Below, piece after piece: positions 22,180-30,364 of a stretch of 30,385 nucleotides of DNA. The position numbers were made by a program, and so were the translations under genes. Source of the stretch: a bacterium (GTDB taxonomy: Bacteria; 4484-113; JAGGVC01); the NCBI GenBank assembly GCA_039961635.1, contig JABRWB010000015.1:1-30385 (forward strand), read 5' to 3'. Every line of letters starts with the position of its first letter. The stretch's first letter is position 1. The notes under the pieces were generated by a model. That model ran no database searches, had not been told where the DNA came from, and was given only the letters and a program-made list of their open reading frames with translations.

Positions 22180-24339
22180 TCAGCCGCGGGATTCGACGGA
22201 AACCGCTTCAACCGCTTCGGGGAAGTGAAGCGTGAAAGTCGTCCCCTCGTTTTTTCTGCTTTCCACGGAAACCGTCCCCCCATGCGTTTCCACCACCCCG
22301 TACACTACGGCGAGACCCAAACCCGTACCCTTGCCAACGGACTTCGTGGTGAAGAATGGATCGTAAATCCTGTCAAGGTGTTCCTGCGGCATCCCTATGC
22401 CGTTGTCCGCAACTTTGATTTCGATAAGATTCGGGCCGGACGCCGGGTCAGCGGGCTTGATTCTATCCACCGTGATTTTTATTTTCCCCCCGTCCGGCAT
22501 CGCGTCGCGCGCGTTTACTAGGAGATTGACCATCATCTGGTCGAATTGAATCGGGTTGAACAGAAGCCGCGCGCCGGTCGCGATGTAATCGGTTTCCACC
22601 GTGATGTCCATGCTCTTCGGCAGAACGAAAATTTCCAGCGTGCGGTCGATCGCTTCGGTGACGTCGATTTCCTCCTTTGAGACCACTTCGCCCCTTGCGA
22701 ACGTCAGCAGGTGCTTTACCATTCGGTTCGCTCTTCGGCCAAGATTAAGAATGCGCTGTGTGATTTCCATCAGTCTTGAATCGTTCGGATAACGCTCCTC
22801 GATCATTTCGGCAAGACCGATTACTCCGCCCAGAATATTGTTGAAATCGTGGGCGATTCCGCCCGCAAGTGTTCCCACGGATTCCAGCTTCTGCGCTTGA
22901 AAAAGCTGGCGTTCGAGCTGCCGTTGAGCAGTCACGTCGGTAACATGCGCCAAAAGGCAGGTTTCCCCCTTGTATTCAATAAACTCGACGCGGAAGTTGA
23001 GGATTTTTTCTTTTCCGCTTTTTGTGATTATCCTGGTGTCTTCCGACATCTCGACCGGTATCTTTGCAATTTGAAAAACGATGCTTTCGACAAACGATTC
23101 GATATCGTCCGGATGAATGTAAGCGAGCGGCGATATTTTATTGAGTTCGTCCATGGTGTATTCGGATATGGATTCGAATTGCGGATTGCAGAAGAGGTAC
23201 TGCCCTTTGCCGTAGACGAAAATTCCGCTTATAGAGCTGTTGACTACGCGCTTGTATTTCACCTCCGAAAATATCAGTTGTTGCAGATATGTATCCAGCT
23301 CCTCCTTCATTCTCTTGAAGCTGAGCAGCAGCTCGTCGAGTTCGTCGCGCATAAAAGAGGATGTCGCAACCTTTGGGAGTCCCTCGCCCGACAGGAGGTT
23401 TTTCGTTGCAAGGTTCAGACTGGTGATCCGGCCTACGATATAAAAACTAAGAATGAACGCCAGAATCGTGGCAAGCAACGCCGCAACGGAAAAGATTATT
23501 ATTGATGTTCTGTCCAGTGTGGTTTTAACCGGCAATAGGCTTTCAGGCGGCGCGGTAAGCTGGATTGCGCCGATGATGTTGCCTCCGATGTCCGTCAGCG
23601 GAACGAAGGCTCGTTGGTCCAGTTCATCATCGGAATTCACCCAGTAAGTTTTTTCTCCGGCGCCGAATTCGCCCATAATTTTAGACCAGAGTCCCATCGG
23701 CACATCGGGCTGCAGCATGGATGATTCCGGAATTATCACAGCTCTTCCGGCGCAGAAAATCGCGAGTTGCGATTGGAGAAGCGTTTGCCATGCTCCCGCC
23801 AATCGCCCGTCGATTCGCCTCGCCACAACGAATCTGCCTTTCGGCGGGCCGGTGCCGTCGTCCCTGAGGAGATTCGAAACGGCGACAATCGCAGGCCTTC
23901 CTTCCAACAAGGCAAGACCCGCCCTCGCGACGTTTCCTTGCGGTGCGGGGACGGAATTTGCAATCATCCTGGCTTCGCCGGAGCCGAACTGGCCTGAAAC
24001 ACTGACTGTTTCACCATCTGCGGTTACAAGAGCAACAGATGGGTTGCCTTCAAGCGTGGAAATTCGAACGGAAAATTCCGACCTTTGGGGCGGGACATCC
24101 TTTTGTATTAATAAATTGTATATATGTGACCAGTAGGTCAGCGATTCCGCGTCCGACTGGAGTTGCCTGCTTTCCGCGGCAATCGACGACAAGACAGTCT
24201 GGATGTCCCTTGAAATCCTGTTCCGTTGAATGCTAACCAGAGCGTCAGTGATGTAATGGTTGGTGAAGTAGTAAAAGATGAGAACGGGCAAAAGCGCCGT
24301 CAGCGGGAACAGCAACAGGTATTTGTAGCGGATCGACAC
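22180..24339 (-). CDS. Membrane sensor histidine kinase with extracytoplasmic sensor, HAMP and PAS domains
   Basis: A 719-residue kinase. Order: membrane helix 1 (7-25), a periplasmic sensor of about 250 residues, helix 2 (278-302), HAMP (303-352), PAS (355-470), DHp with GGIAHDFNN (phospho-acceptor His497), and HATPase with N box VNLLVNARDA, G1 DNGIGM (645-650), F box DPFFTTK (660-666) and G2 GKGTGLGL (669-676). The sensor has YWSHIYNLL, reminiscent of CHASE4, but this is tentative. No response regulator is adjacent and no receiver domain is attached, so it is an orphan whose signal and target are unknown. The start is GTG with GAGGGG overlapping it, and TATACT lies seven bases upstream, so the message may be leaderless. 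Confidence 0.93.
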   Translation of the reverse strand: MSIRYKYLLLFPLTALLPVLIFYYFTNHYITDALVSIQRNRISRDIQTVLSSIAAESRQLQSDAESLTYWSHIYNLLIQKDVPPQRSEFSVRISTLEGNPSVALVTADGETVSVSGQFGSGEARMIANSVPAPQGNVARAGLALLEGRPAIVAVSNLLRDDGTGPPKGRFVVARRIDGRLAGAWQTLLQSQLAIFCAGRAVIIPESSMLQPDVPMGLWSKIMGEFGAGEKTYWVNSDDELDQRAFVPLTDIGGNIIGAIQLTAPPESLLPVKTTLDRTSIIIFSVAALLATILAFILSFYIVGRITSLNLATKNLLSGEGLPKVATSSFMRDELDELLLSFKRMKEELDTYLQQLIFSEVKYKRVVNSSISGIFVYGKGQYLFCNPQFESISEYTMDELNKISPLAYIHPDDIESFVESIVFQIAKIPVEMSEDTRIITKSGKEKILNFRVEFIEYKGETCLLAHVTDVTAQRQLERQLFQAQKLESVGTLAGGIAHDFNNILGGVIGLAEMIEERYPNDSRLMEITQRILNLGRRANRMVKHLLTFARGEVVSKEEIDVTEAIDRTLEIFVLPKSMDITVETDYIATGARLLFNPIQFDQMMVNLLVNARDAMPDGGKIKITVDRIKPADPASGPNLIEIKVADNGIGMPQEHLDRIYDPFFTTKSVGKGTGLGLAVVYGVVETHGGTVSVESRKNEGTTFTLHFPEAVEAVSVESRG

Positions 24340-24346
24340 CCCTCAA

Positions 24347-24352
24347 AGTATA
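24347..24352 (-). promoter_or_regulatory. Candidate -10 of the kinase gene
   Basis: TATACT on the minus strand, seven bases before the GTG start, which would place the first transcribed base at the start codon. The -35 region (TTCAGC at 17 bases) is poor. Confidence 0.4.
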
Positions 24353-24399
24353 CACAATGTTGATAACTTGCTGAAAATACTCTCAAGCTTGCCGTGGTA

Positions 24400-24428
24400 T
24401 TGGTTTGCTCGCGCCTCTGTGCTAGCAT
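24400..24428 (+). promoter_or_regulatory. Candidate promoter of the transglycosylase gene
   Basis: TTGGTT (24400-24405), a 17-base spacer, and TAGCAT (24423-24428) preceded by TGC. It divides the divergent region with the kinase promoter and places the ATG at 24464 about 30 bases downstream of the transcript start. Confidence 0.5.
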
Positions 24429-24463
24429 GGCGGCTCTCGGTTTTGGGGACCGGAGGAAAGTGT

Positions 24464-25138
24464 ATGGGAAAGACTGGAGGAGCGCCCTTCGGGGGAAGGG
24501 GGCGACACCGCCTTTCACTTTTCGTATCGGCGTTGGTACTGGTTTGTTTGCTTTCGGCTTGGCCCGCATTTGCTCAGGGCCGGCCGACGCTGGACGAATA
24601 CAAGAAGGACAAGGGCAGGGTGGAGGCGTTCCTGGCCGACTACCTGGAAAGCGAGTGGGGGCTCAAGGGCGAGAACACCGGCAAGCTTGTCGGATGGGTT
24701 GTCAAATACTCGCTGGCCAACGATACCGATCCGCTTATTCAAATGGCGCGAATCCTCAAGGAGAGCAGCGGCCGTCACTACAGGCTCAACTCCCGCGGAG
24801 AGCGCCAGGTCGTCAAGGGCGACGGCGGCTCGATTGGGCTTTCGCAGGTTCATCCGTTCTGGATAGGCAAGACTGTATCGGGCGAAAAGATAACCAAAGA
24901 AAAGCTGCTTGATCCGGAAAGCAACGTCCGGATCGGAATCCTCCTTTACAAACGCTACGACTATGGCGATTATATGGAGGCATTGACTCATTACAACAAT
25001 CCGAAGGCGAAATCCCCAAACACGTACGCCAAGAATGTGGACAGGATTTACAAATATATGTTGACGAAATTCCGCTCATTCGAATACATACCGCCGCCGG
25101 TGAAAAGCGCCCAAGGCTCCGCCATTCTCGTTCGATAG
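24464..25138 (+). CDS. Exported SLT-type lytic transglycosylase
   Basis: A 224-residue secreted protein with a lysozyme-like SLT domain. The signal peptide (1-37) has a basic start and the hydrophobic run LSLFVSALVLVCLL, ending in AFA. Catalytic Glu100 sits in ILKESSGR, followed by the family segments GSIGLSQVHPF (122-132) and ALTHYNNP (173-180) and YAKNVDRIYKY. These enzymes cleave peptidoglycan glycan strands with 1,6-anhydro product. The ATG at 24464 is fixed by GGAGG seven bases upstream; the longer frame to 24368 covers the promoter and is rejected. No LysM or SH3 domain is present, so wall binding must come from the catalytic domain. Confidence 0.88.
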   Translation: MGKTGGAPFGGRGRHRLSLFVSALVLVCLLSAWPAFAQGRPTLDEYKKDKGRVEAFLADYLESEWGLKGENTGKLVGWVVKYSLANDTDPLIQMARILKESSGRHYRLNSRGERQVVKGDGGSIGLSQVHPFWIGKTVSGEKITKEKLLDPESNVRIGILLYKRYDYGDYMEALTHYNNPKAKSPNTYAKNVDRIYKYMLTKFRSFEYIPPPVKSAQGSAILVR

Positions 25139-25186
25139 AGCATTCCCAAAATCACGCTGTTCGGCGCGCGCGGGTGTAACTCGGTG

Positions 25187-25219
25187 AAAAAAAAACGCCG
25201 CTCCAAGGCTGGAGCGGCG
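25187..25219 (-). terminator. Intrinsic terminator of the PKD/PQQ lipoprotein gene
   Basis: CGCCGCTCC and GGAGCGGCG form a perfect 9-bp stem with a 6-base loop. On the minus strand it is followed by a run of nine T (25187-25195). It lies just after the stop at 25234 and on the plus strand has no T-run, so it serves the minus-strand gene. Confidence 0.92.
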
Positions 25220-25233
25220 ACAGTAATCCGACT

Positions 25234-28200
25234 TTAAGGTATCGGCGGCCCGATTACGTACAAGCTGTTATCCCTGCTTCCGAAGTAAATTCTTCCATCC
25301 GGACCAATCGCGGGACTTGACTGCACGTCGTTCGCCGTGAGTGCGGCCCAGTTCAAAGTGCCTGTGTTGTCGACGCTGTACAGCTTGTTGTCGAAACTGC
25401 CGAAGTAGACGTTTTGATTCCTGTCCGTCATCGCGATTGAAGAAATCCAGCCTGCGGTCGCGTATTCCCAGTTGAATGTTCCGTCGGGCCACAGTGAAGT
25501 GAGAAATCCAGCGCCGTCTCCGACGTAAATCATTCCGTTTTCGCCGACCGACACGGAGGTTGGCTGGCCGTCGCAGGTATATGCCCAGGCGAAAGTTCCG
25601 TCCGGGTTGATGGCGTACAGGTTTCCGTCTCCGCAGCCCGCATAGACCGTTCCATCCCGCGCGACGGCGACGTTTGAAGCGTCTACGTCCGCCATCGTAT
25701 ACGTCCAACGCTCATCGCCCCAGGGGTAGCGGGAATAAACGTTTCCGTTGAATGCAGTGAAGTAAACGTTTCCCTCTGGATCGACCGCGGCGGCGTACGA
25801 AATCATCGATCCCGTTGCCACGTTCCATTTCTCCGAGCCGTCGGGATTGACGGCGAAGAAATCCCCGTCCCAGTTGCCGAAATAAATCGTGCCGTCGGGG
25901 CCGACGACAATCGGTGCGACGATCTGGCCGGTCGTATCGAAGCTCCATTTCGGCTCGCCGTCGGGAGAAATCGCGTACAAGCTGAAGTCGGAGCTTCCCA
26001 CGTAAATCGTTCCGTCGGGGCCGATTGCAGGGCTGGATTCGACCCGCGCGCCCGTGGTGAAACTCCATTTGAACGCGCCGCTCGGCCAAAGCGCGTATAG
26101 CTTGTGATCCTCGCTTCCGAAATACACGGAGCCGTCGGGGCCGATTACGGGGCTCGATCGCACCTGGTTTCCTGTCGGATAGGAGTAAGCGAACGATCCT
26201 GAATCCGGCCCGATCAGATTCGTGACGGAGTGGTGCATCGCGTTTCCGCCGTATTGCGGCCACGTGGTCTCATTGACGAACAGGATTGCTTCTGCCGTCG
26301 CCTGCGCGCCGTCGTCGTCTGTGACTCTCAACTTCGGACGGTACATTCCGCGAAATGCGTAACTGTGCTGGGCGTACGGAGTGTCCGAGTAAGAATCCCA
26401 AACCCCGTCGCCATTGAAATCCCATTCGTATCCGACGAGCGTTCCGCCTGGATCGTCAGAATCGGTGGCATCGAAAGTTATCGCCTGGCCGGTCAGCGCC
26501 GAGTATTCCCAAATGCCGAGTATCGCGTTCGGTGGGAAGTTCGACGGGCTGTTGGCCGTCACTTGAAGAGTATCGGTCGCCGTCGCGCCGCCGTTGTCGC
26601 GCACTCTTAGCTTCGCGGTGTAGCTTCCGGCGGCGGTGTACGTGTGCGACACGGTCGGATCTTCGCCGAACTCGTCGTACCCGCCGTTGCCGTCCCAGTC
26701 CCAAGCGTATTCGACTATCGTACCGTCCGAATCGGCCGAGCCGCTCGCGTTAAAATTGACCGTGAGCGGAATGATTCCCGATGAAATAGGTGCAGTGAGG
26801 TCCGCTGCCGGCGGATTATTGATCCCTCCCCCCGGTCCCGAAACCTGGATTGCGACGGTGTCGACGTCCCAGCTTCCCTCGTCGTCCGTCACGCGGAATT
26901 TGGCGTTGTATAGCCCCGGCGTGTCGTAATTCTGCGGCGCGGGATTTGGTTCCGCGGCATCCGTGTAATCGTAAATCCCGTCGCCGTCAAAGTCCCAGGC
27001 GTATTCGGCAATCGTGCCGTCGTCGTCTTCTCCGATTCCGGTGAACGTCACTTCAAGCGGCGCCTGACCGAACGCGGGATCGGCGCCGGCGCTTGCCACC
27101 GGCCTGCTGTTTGCCGCGATTATCAGCGACACTGCGGCGAAGGCTACTCCTCCGCCGGAATTTGTGCAGCGGACGGAGGGCCGGATGATTCCGGTGGCGG
27201 AAGTATCCGCGAAGGCCGTACCCGTCGAGTTGGTTTCGTCGAATACTCCGTCGCCGTCCAGGTCGAAATCGTAAGTTTCTCCTCCCGATGCCGTCAGCGC
27301 GATTGAATCGTTGCGCAATCCGCTGGGATTGTCCGCCTGAAGGGTTGCGCGCGGCGCCTCGCCCTCGCCGGAATCAACGGAAACGACAGATGAATACCCG
27401 CTCGCGTTGCCGGAAATGTCCAATGCCGCCACCGCGACGTATTTAATCCCTGCCGAATCGAATACTACCCTCGGAATGCCCAACAAGATTGATTCGCGTT
27501 TTGCCGGTGCAGAATCCCCGCCAAAATCCGCGTTTTCGATTTTCACTTCGTATCCTGCAAGATCCGCCGCGATAACTTCCGGCCATTCGAGCAGAAATCC
27601 GCCGGGGACGGAAGTGACCGTGGGAGCCGCCGGCGTAGGTGGAGGAACGGAATCCGCTTCGTCTTTCGGGTTCAAACCAACGCCCACGCAGTCGAATTTT
27701 GCGCCGTCGTACGCAAGAACCGCAACGTAAACAATTCCAAGTTCGGACGTATAGTCGCCGATCGATGTGCCGAGCCGTATTTGCGGATCGCCGAACGGTC
27801 CGAGCCACTTCCAAGTTTCTCTGCCGTAATCGGAAATGCCTATCCAATAGCTGCTGGGCGAGCCATCTTCCTTGGGCTTGAGATTCACGTCCGCGGTTAA
27901 AAGCCCAGGCTCTTCACCTGCAAGCGGAATCCTGTAAATAGCGTATGCGACCATTCCCGCACCGCCCTCGCCGGAGTCGAATGCGGAAGCCTCTCCGTTG
28001 TCAAGTACGTTTCCAGCCTCCAGATATCGCTCAACCCCCGGAACGAACTCGCTGTCTTTGTTCAAGGCGCTGGCGGATTTAACAGCCGCTTTCGTTTCGA
28101 CGAAACCGCTCGAATTAAGCATTTCCCACGGCTGGATTTGGTCAGCCGGCAGTCCTTCGGGCCATTCGGCTTGGGCGATGTTTGGAGTCGAATAACCCGA

Positions 28201-28302
28201 AACCGGATCCGGTACAGAAACGTTGTGGTTGGAATTCGAGCAGGATGAAATAAACAGGCAAAGCAAAACAACAGCACCAATCACTTCGGCAAATGTTCGC
28301 AT
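25234..28302 (-). CDS. Lipoprotein with PKD domains and a PQQ-type beta-propeller
   Basis: A 1,022-residue lipoprotein. The signal peptide ends in a lipobox ISSC with Cys21. Residues 40-215 are an unassigned N-terminal domain; 222-310 resemble a fibronectin type III fold (APTVTSVPGGFLLEWPE). Four PKD-like domains follow at about 318-398 (degenerate), 400-488, 497-583 and 590-677, with WDFDGDG-type motifs at 436-442, 534-540 and 627-633 that could bind calcium. Residues 680-1020 form about eight propeller blades of 40 residues, each with the pattern SSPxIGPDGTIYxGSxDxxLYA. Such propellers act in protein interaction or scaffolding; no catalytic residues are seen. It diverges from another lipoprotein with dockerin-like motifs. 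The ATG has GAGGGG at four bases. Confidence 0.9.
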   Translation of the reverse strand: MRTFAEVIGAVVLLCLFISSCSNSNHNVSVPDPVSGYSTPNIAQAEWPEGLPADQIQPWEMLNSSGFVETKAAVKSASALNKDSEFVPGVERYLEAGNVLDNGEASAFDSGEGGAGMVAYAIYRIPLAGEEPGLLTADVNLKPKEDGSPSSYWIGISDYGRETWKWLGPFGDPQIRLGTSIGDYTSELGIVYVAVLAYDGAKFDCVGVGLNPKDEADSVPPPTPAAPTVTSVPGGFLLEWPEVIAADLAGYEVKIENADFGGDSAPAKRESILLGIPRVVFDSAGIKYVAVAALDISGNASGYSSVVSVDSGEGEAPRATLQADNPSGLRNDSIALTASGGETYDFDLDGDGVFDETNSTGTAFADTSATGIIRPSVRCTNSGGGVAFAAVSLIIAANSRPVASAGADPAFGQAPLEVTFTGIGEDDDGTIAEYAWDFDGDGIYDYTDAAEPNPAPQNYDTPGLYNAKFRVTDDEGSWDVDTVAIQVSGPGGGINNPPAADLTAPISSGIIPLTVNFNASGSADSDGTIVEYAWDWDGNGGYDEFGEDPTVSHTYTAAGSYTAKLRVRDNGGATATDTLQVTANSPSNFPPNAILGIWEYSALTGQAITFDATDSDDPGGTLVGYEWDFNGDGVWDSYSDTPYAQHSYAFRGMYRPKLRVTDDDGAQATAEAILFVNETTWPQYGGNAMHHSVTNLIGPDSGSFAYSYPTGNQVRSSPVIGPDGSVYFGSEDHKLYALWPSGAFKWSFTTGARVESSPAIGPDGTIYVGSSDFSLYAISPDGEPKWSFDTTGQIVAPIVVGPDGTIYFGNWDGDFFAVNPDGSEKWNVATGSMISYAAAVDPEGNVYFTAFNGNVYSRYPWGDERWTYTMADVDASNVAVARDGTVYAGCGDGNLYAINPDGTFAWAYTCDGQPTSVSVGENGMIYVGDGAGFLTSLWPDGTFNWEYATAGWISSIAMTDRNQNVYFGSFDNKLYSVDNTGTLNWAALTANDVQSSPAIGPDGRIYFGSRDNSLYVIGPPIP

Positions 28303-28339
28303 CTTTCCCCTCGACGCAAGGAATTTGCGGCGGGGTATC

Positions 28340-28358
28340 GGGCCGATCCCCTCGGCCC
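28340..28358. repeat. Inverted repeat in the leader of the PKD lipoprotein gene
   Basis: GGGCCGA (28340-28346) and TCGGCCC (28352-28358) form a perfect 7-bp stem with a 5-base loop, 38-56 bases upstream of the ATG on the minus strand. An operator or leader hairpin are both possible. Confidence 0.4.
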
Positions 28359-28370
28359 AAACGGCCGCCG

Positions 28371-28391
28371 CCTTAAAGATACTACCTTAAA
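28371..28391. repeat. Short direct repeat in the divergent lipoprotein promoter region
   Basis: CCTTAAA occurs at 28371-28377 and again at 28385-28391, 14 bases apart. It lies between the two divergent lipoprotein genes in a low-GC patch and could be a pair of regulator half-sites. No confident promoter hexamers are seen for either gene. Confidence 0.35.
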
Positions 28392-28553
28392 TGCAAAAAT
28401 GGTCACCCAAAGCGGCGGCGCGCACTGAACAAACAAACGGAATGCGGGGTATTACTCTTGTGCCTTTGCTGTGTTATTCTTGTCTGCGCCGGTTTTCCAC
28501 TGCGATGCCGGCGGCCGAAATTTGATGCCGAAACGAAAGGGGGTTCATTCATA

Positions 28554-29762
28554 ATGCGTTTGGCCATTGCTTCCATGGTACTGTCCGCTGCCGCATTGTC
28601 TTGGCTGGTTTCCGCCTGCTCCGCCGCAAAATCGGGACGCTTGACGGGAGCGGGTGTCGACCCCGAGATTCGCGCGATCGGCGCTCTGCCTTTGCCGGAC
28701 TTTTGGACCGAAAAAACCGACGGGGGCAACAGCATCGTCCTGTCCGGGGACGGGCAGGCTTTCGCCAGGATTACCTACAATCCGGCTTCGTACAGGTTTG
28801 AAGGCATCCGGTTGTCCGGCGGCTGGTCGGCCGGCGACGCGGTGTCGCTTGCGATAGTCGTGGAGCCGGGCGTTCTGGATTTCGGCGTCGCGCCTTTTTC
28901 CTTAAGCACGGCGGGTGCAGCCGAGCTCCGCTTTTCCGCGGAGCCTGAGCGGGCCGATCGCATCGTTTCGATTGCCCCCGACAGCGCGTTGAGCTCGGTG
29001 CCCGATTTTGCGATGGTTTCGGACGGGGCGGGAGGCGCGACTTGCACATGGTCATACCGCAATCAGGGCGACCACAACCAGGACGGCGAAGTCGGCGTGG
29101 CCGATATCACGCCGATAGCTTTGAATTTCTTGGAGCCGGTTTCCGGCCCGGACGACCCGCTCGCGCCGATCGACAGCGACGAAAGCGGCGAAGTGGGAGT
29201 ATCCGATATCACCCCGATCGCTCTCAACTACCTTCGTGTGTTGACCGATTTCGAATTGCAATTTGGGGCGGACGGCGAAAACTACGCGCAGATCGTGCTC
29301 ATTCCCAGAGCCGACGGAGTCCTTCCCGACGGAGGCGGATACCTGGAATACGAATACGCGCTCGCGGCGGTGTCGGACGGCTACTACCGCGTTGTGCCCT
29401 TCGACGGCACGGACGGCACTTACGGTATTCCAAGCAACGCGGTTCATTGGGAAGGCGGCGGATCGGTGACGTTCACTATTGCGCTCGCGACCGCCGGTGT
29501 AGCCGGATCCGGAACGGAAGCGGATCCTTATATTTTCGATCAGGAACAGCCTTACGATTTCACGGCGATGCGCGGCGAGGAGGATATAACGGATCAAGTA
29601 ACCTGGGAAGCCAATCCGCCGTTTGTAGCGACCTGGAGCGCGGCGACTCCCGGCCGGATTGATTCGCTCATTCCGATTGCGGGCGATTTCACGGTGCGCG
29701 CGGAATTCGACGGCGAGTTAAGCAACATACTTTACTGCCGCAAGCCTCTGGTTACGCCTTAA
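28554..29762 (+). CDS. Lipoprotein with dockerin-like duplicated calcium motif
   Basis: A 402-residue lipoprotein. The signal peptide (MRLAIASMVLSAAALSWLVSA in two parts, residues 1-21) ends in a lipobox VSAC with Cys22. Residues 60-160 look like a beta-sandwich in the style of cohesin or similar (unassigned). At 172-193 and 207-227 are two near-identical EF-hand-like segments, DHNQDGEVGVADITPIALN and DSDESGEVGVSDITPIALN, the layout of type I dockerins (two F-hand motifs separated by about 14 residues). A C-terminal beta-rich region (228-402) includes a fibronectin-like part. The ATG is preceded by AAAGGGGG at about ten bases. No cohesin or glycoside hydrolase is adjacent, so a cellulosome is not implied. 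Confidence 0.8.
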   Translation: MRLAIASMVLSAAALSWLVSACSAAKSGRLTGAGVDPEIRAIGALPLPDFWTEKTDGGNSIVLSGDGQAFARITYNPASYRFEGIRLSGGWSAGDAVSLAIVVEPGVLDFGVAPFSLSTAGAAELRFSAEPERADRIVSIAPDSALSSVPDFAMVSDGAGGATCTWSYRNQGDHNQDGEVGVADITPIALNFLEPVSGPDDPLAPIDSDESGEVGVSDITPIALNYLRVLTDFELQFGADGENYAQIVLIPRADGVLPDGGGYLEYEYALAAVSDGYYRVVPFDGTDGTYGIPSNAVHWEGGGSVTFTIALATAGVAGSGTEADPYIFDQEQPYDFTAMRGEEDITDQVTWEANPPFVATWSAATPGRIDSLIPIAGDFTVRAEFDGELSNILYCRKPLVTP

Positions 29763-29849
29763 ATGTAATGGCGATGGCCAAGCGGTCCCGGATTGCGGGG
29801 CGTTGGAAAACGGAAGATTGACTCGGCGCCTTGGCGCGCGGAAGCTGGC

Positions 29850-29868
29850 GTATTCTCTGGTAGAATAC
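29850..29868. promoter_or_regulatory. Palindrome overlapping the -10 of the tRNA-Ser gene
   Basis: GTATTCT (29850-29856) and AGAATAC (29862-29868) are exact reverse complements around a 5-base loop. TAGAAT at 29861-29866 is a good -10 for the tRNA gene, whose 5' end is 11 bases downstream. A clear -35 is not seen. Confidence 0.5.
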
Positions 29869-29876
29869 CCGCCCGC

Positions 29877-29965
29877 GGAGAGGTGACCGAGCGGCTTAAG
29901 GTGCATGCCTGGAGAGCATGTGTGCGGTGAATACTGCACCGCGGGTTCAAATCCCGCCCTCTCCG
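29877..29965 (+). tRNA. tRNA-Ser (anticodon GGA)
   Basis: All arms can be folded by eye: acceptor GGAGAGG (29877-29883) with CCTCTCC (29958-29964) and discriminator G29965; D stem ACC/GGT; anticodon stem CATGC/GCATG with loop CTGGAGA, anticodon GGA at 29911-29913; a long variable arm of about 20 bases, as in class II tRNAs; and T stem GCGGG/CCCGC with loop TTCAAAT. It decodes UCC and UCU serine codons. CCA is not encoded. Confidence 0.97.
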
Positions 29966-30021
29966 CTGTTTAGCAGGTAAAACAGGCTCTCATACTAGGC
30001 CGGAAGTTCCTTCAATACTGG

Positions 30022-30180
30022 CTATAAGGCGTCTTTGGATATCAGAATCCGGTCGGTTAAATCCCCTGTTTGCCGATTTATACAAGGGTGGTTCCTGTTA
30101 AATCCAGCATCGGCAATCTGGCCAATCTCTCTTGCCGTCCGTCGGAACCAGCCCCGCGCAACCAGCAGCGCACCGCGCAT
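30022..30180 (-). CDS. Hypothetical 52-residue ORF
   Basis: The frame begins at ATG 30180, one base after the stop of the next upstream ORF (TGACATG), and encodes 52 residues, Arg-rich at the start (ARGWFRRTAREIG). No motif, signal peptide or membrane segment is recognised. Tandem spacing with the 60-residue ORF is the only support; it could equally be a remnant. Confidence 0.2.
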   Translation of the reverse strand: MRGALLVARGWFRRTAREIGQIADAGFNRNHPCINRQTGDLTDRILISKDAL

Positions 30181-30181
30181 G

Positions 30182-30364
30182 TCACCAGGTTTTCTGCGAT
30201 GTCTGCTTAGCCCTTATCCCTGCAATCCTGTCAGCGAATTCCAAAGCAATCTTGCCGGCGCTCCACACCCATGTCCCTAAGCATAGTGTACTTTTTGATG
30301 CAGCTTCGGCGTTAGTTTTCGCACTCATCTTGTCCTGTGCCGCACGTATCAGCTCATCGCGCAT
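30182..30364 (-). CDS. Hypothetical 60-residue ORF
   Basis: ATG at 30364 is followed by 60 codons: MRDELIRAAQDKM and on to FADRIAGIRAKQ. AAAAGGGG lies about 12 bases upstream, which is a little far. The amphipathic, Ala-rich composition is protein-like but no family is recognised. It is close to the window edge, so a longer upstream version cannot be excluded. Confidence 0.3.
   Translation of the reverse strand: MRDELIRAAQDKMSAKTNAEAASKSTLCLGTWVWSAGKIALEFADRIAGIRAKQTSQKTW

Noticed and set aside
24359-24368. DnaA-box-like sequence (TTATCAACA on the minus strand)
   Set aside because: One mismatch to the consensus and only a single copy; no cluster and no replication genes nearby.
29966-29985. 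Terminator after tRNA-Ser
   Set aside because: The stem is only six pairs and no T-run follows.
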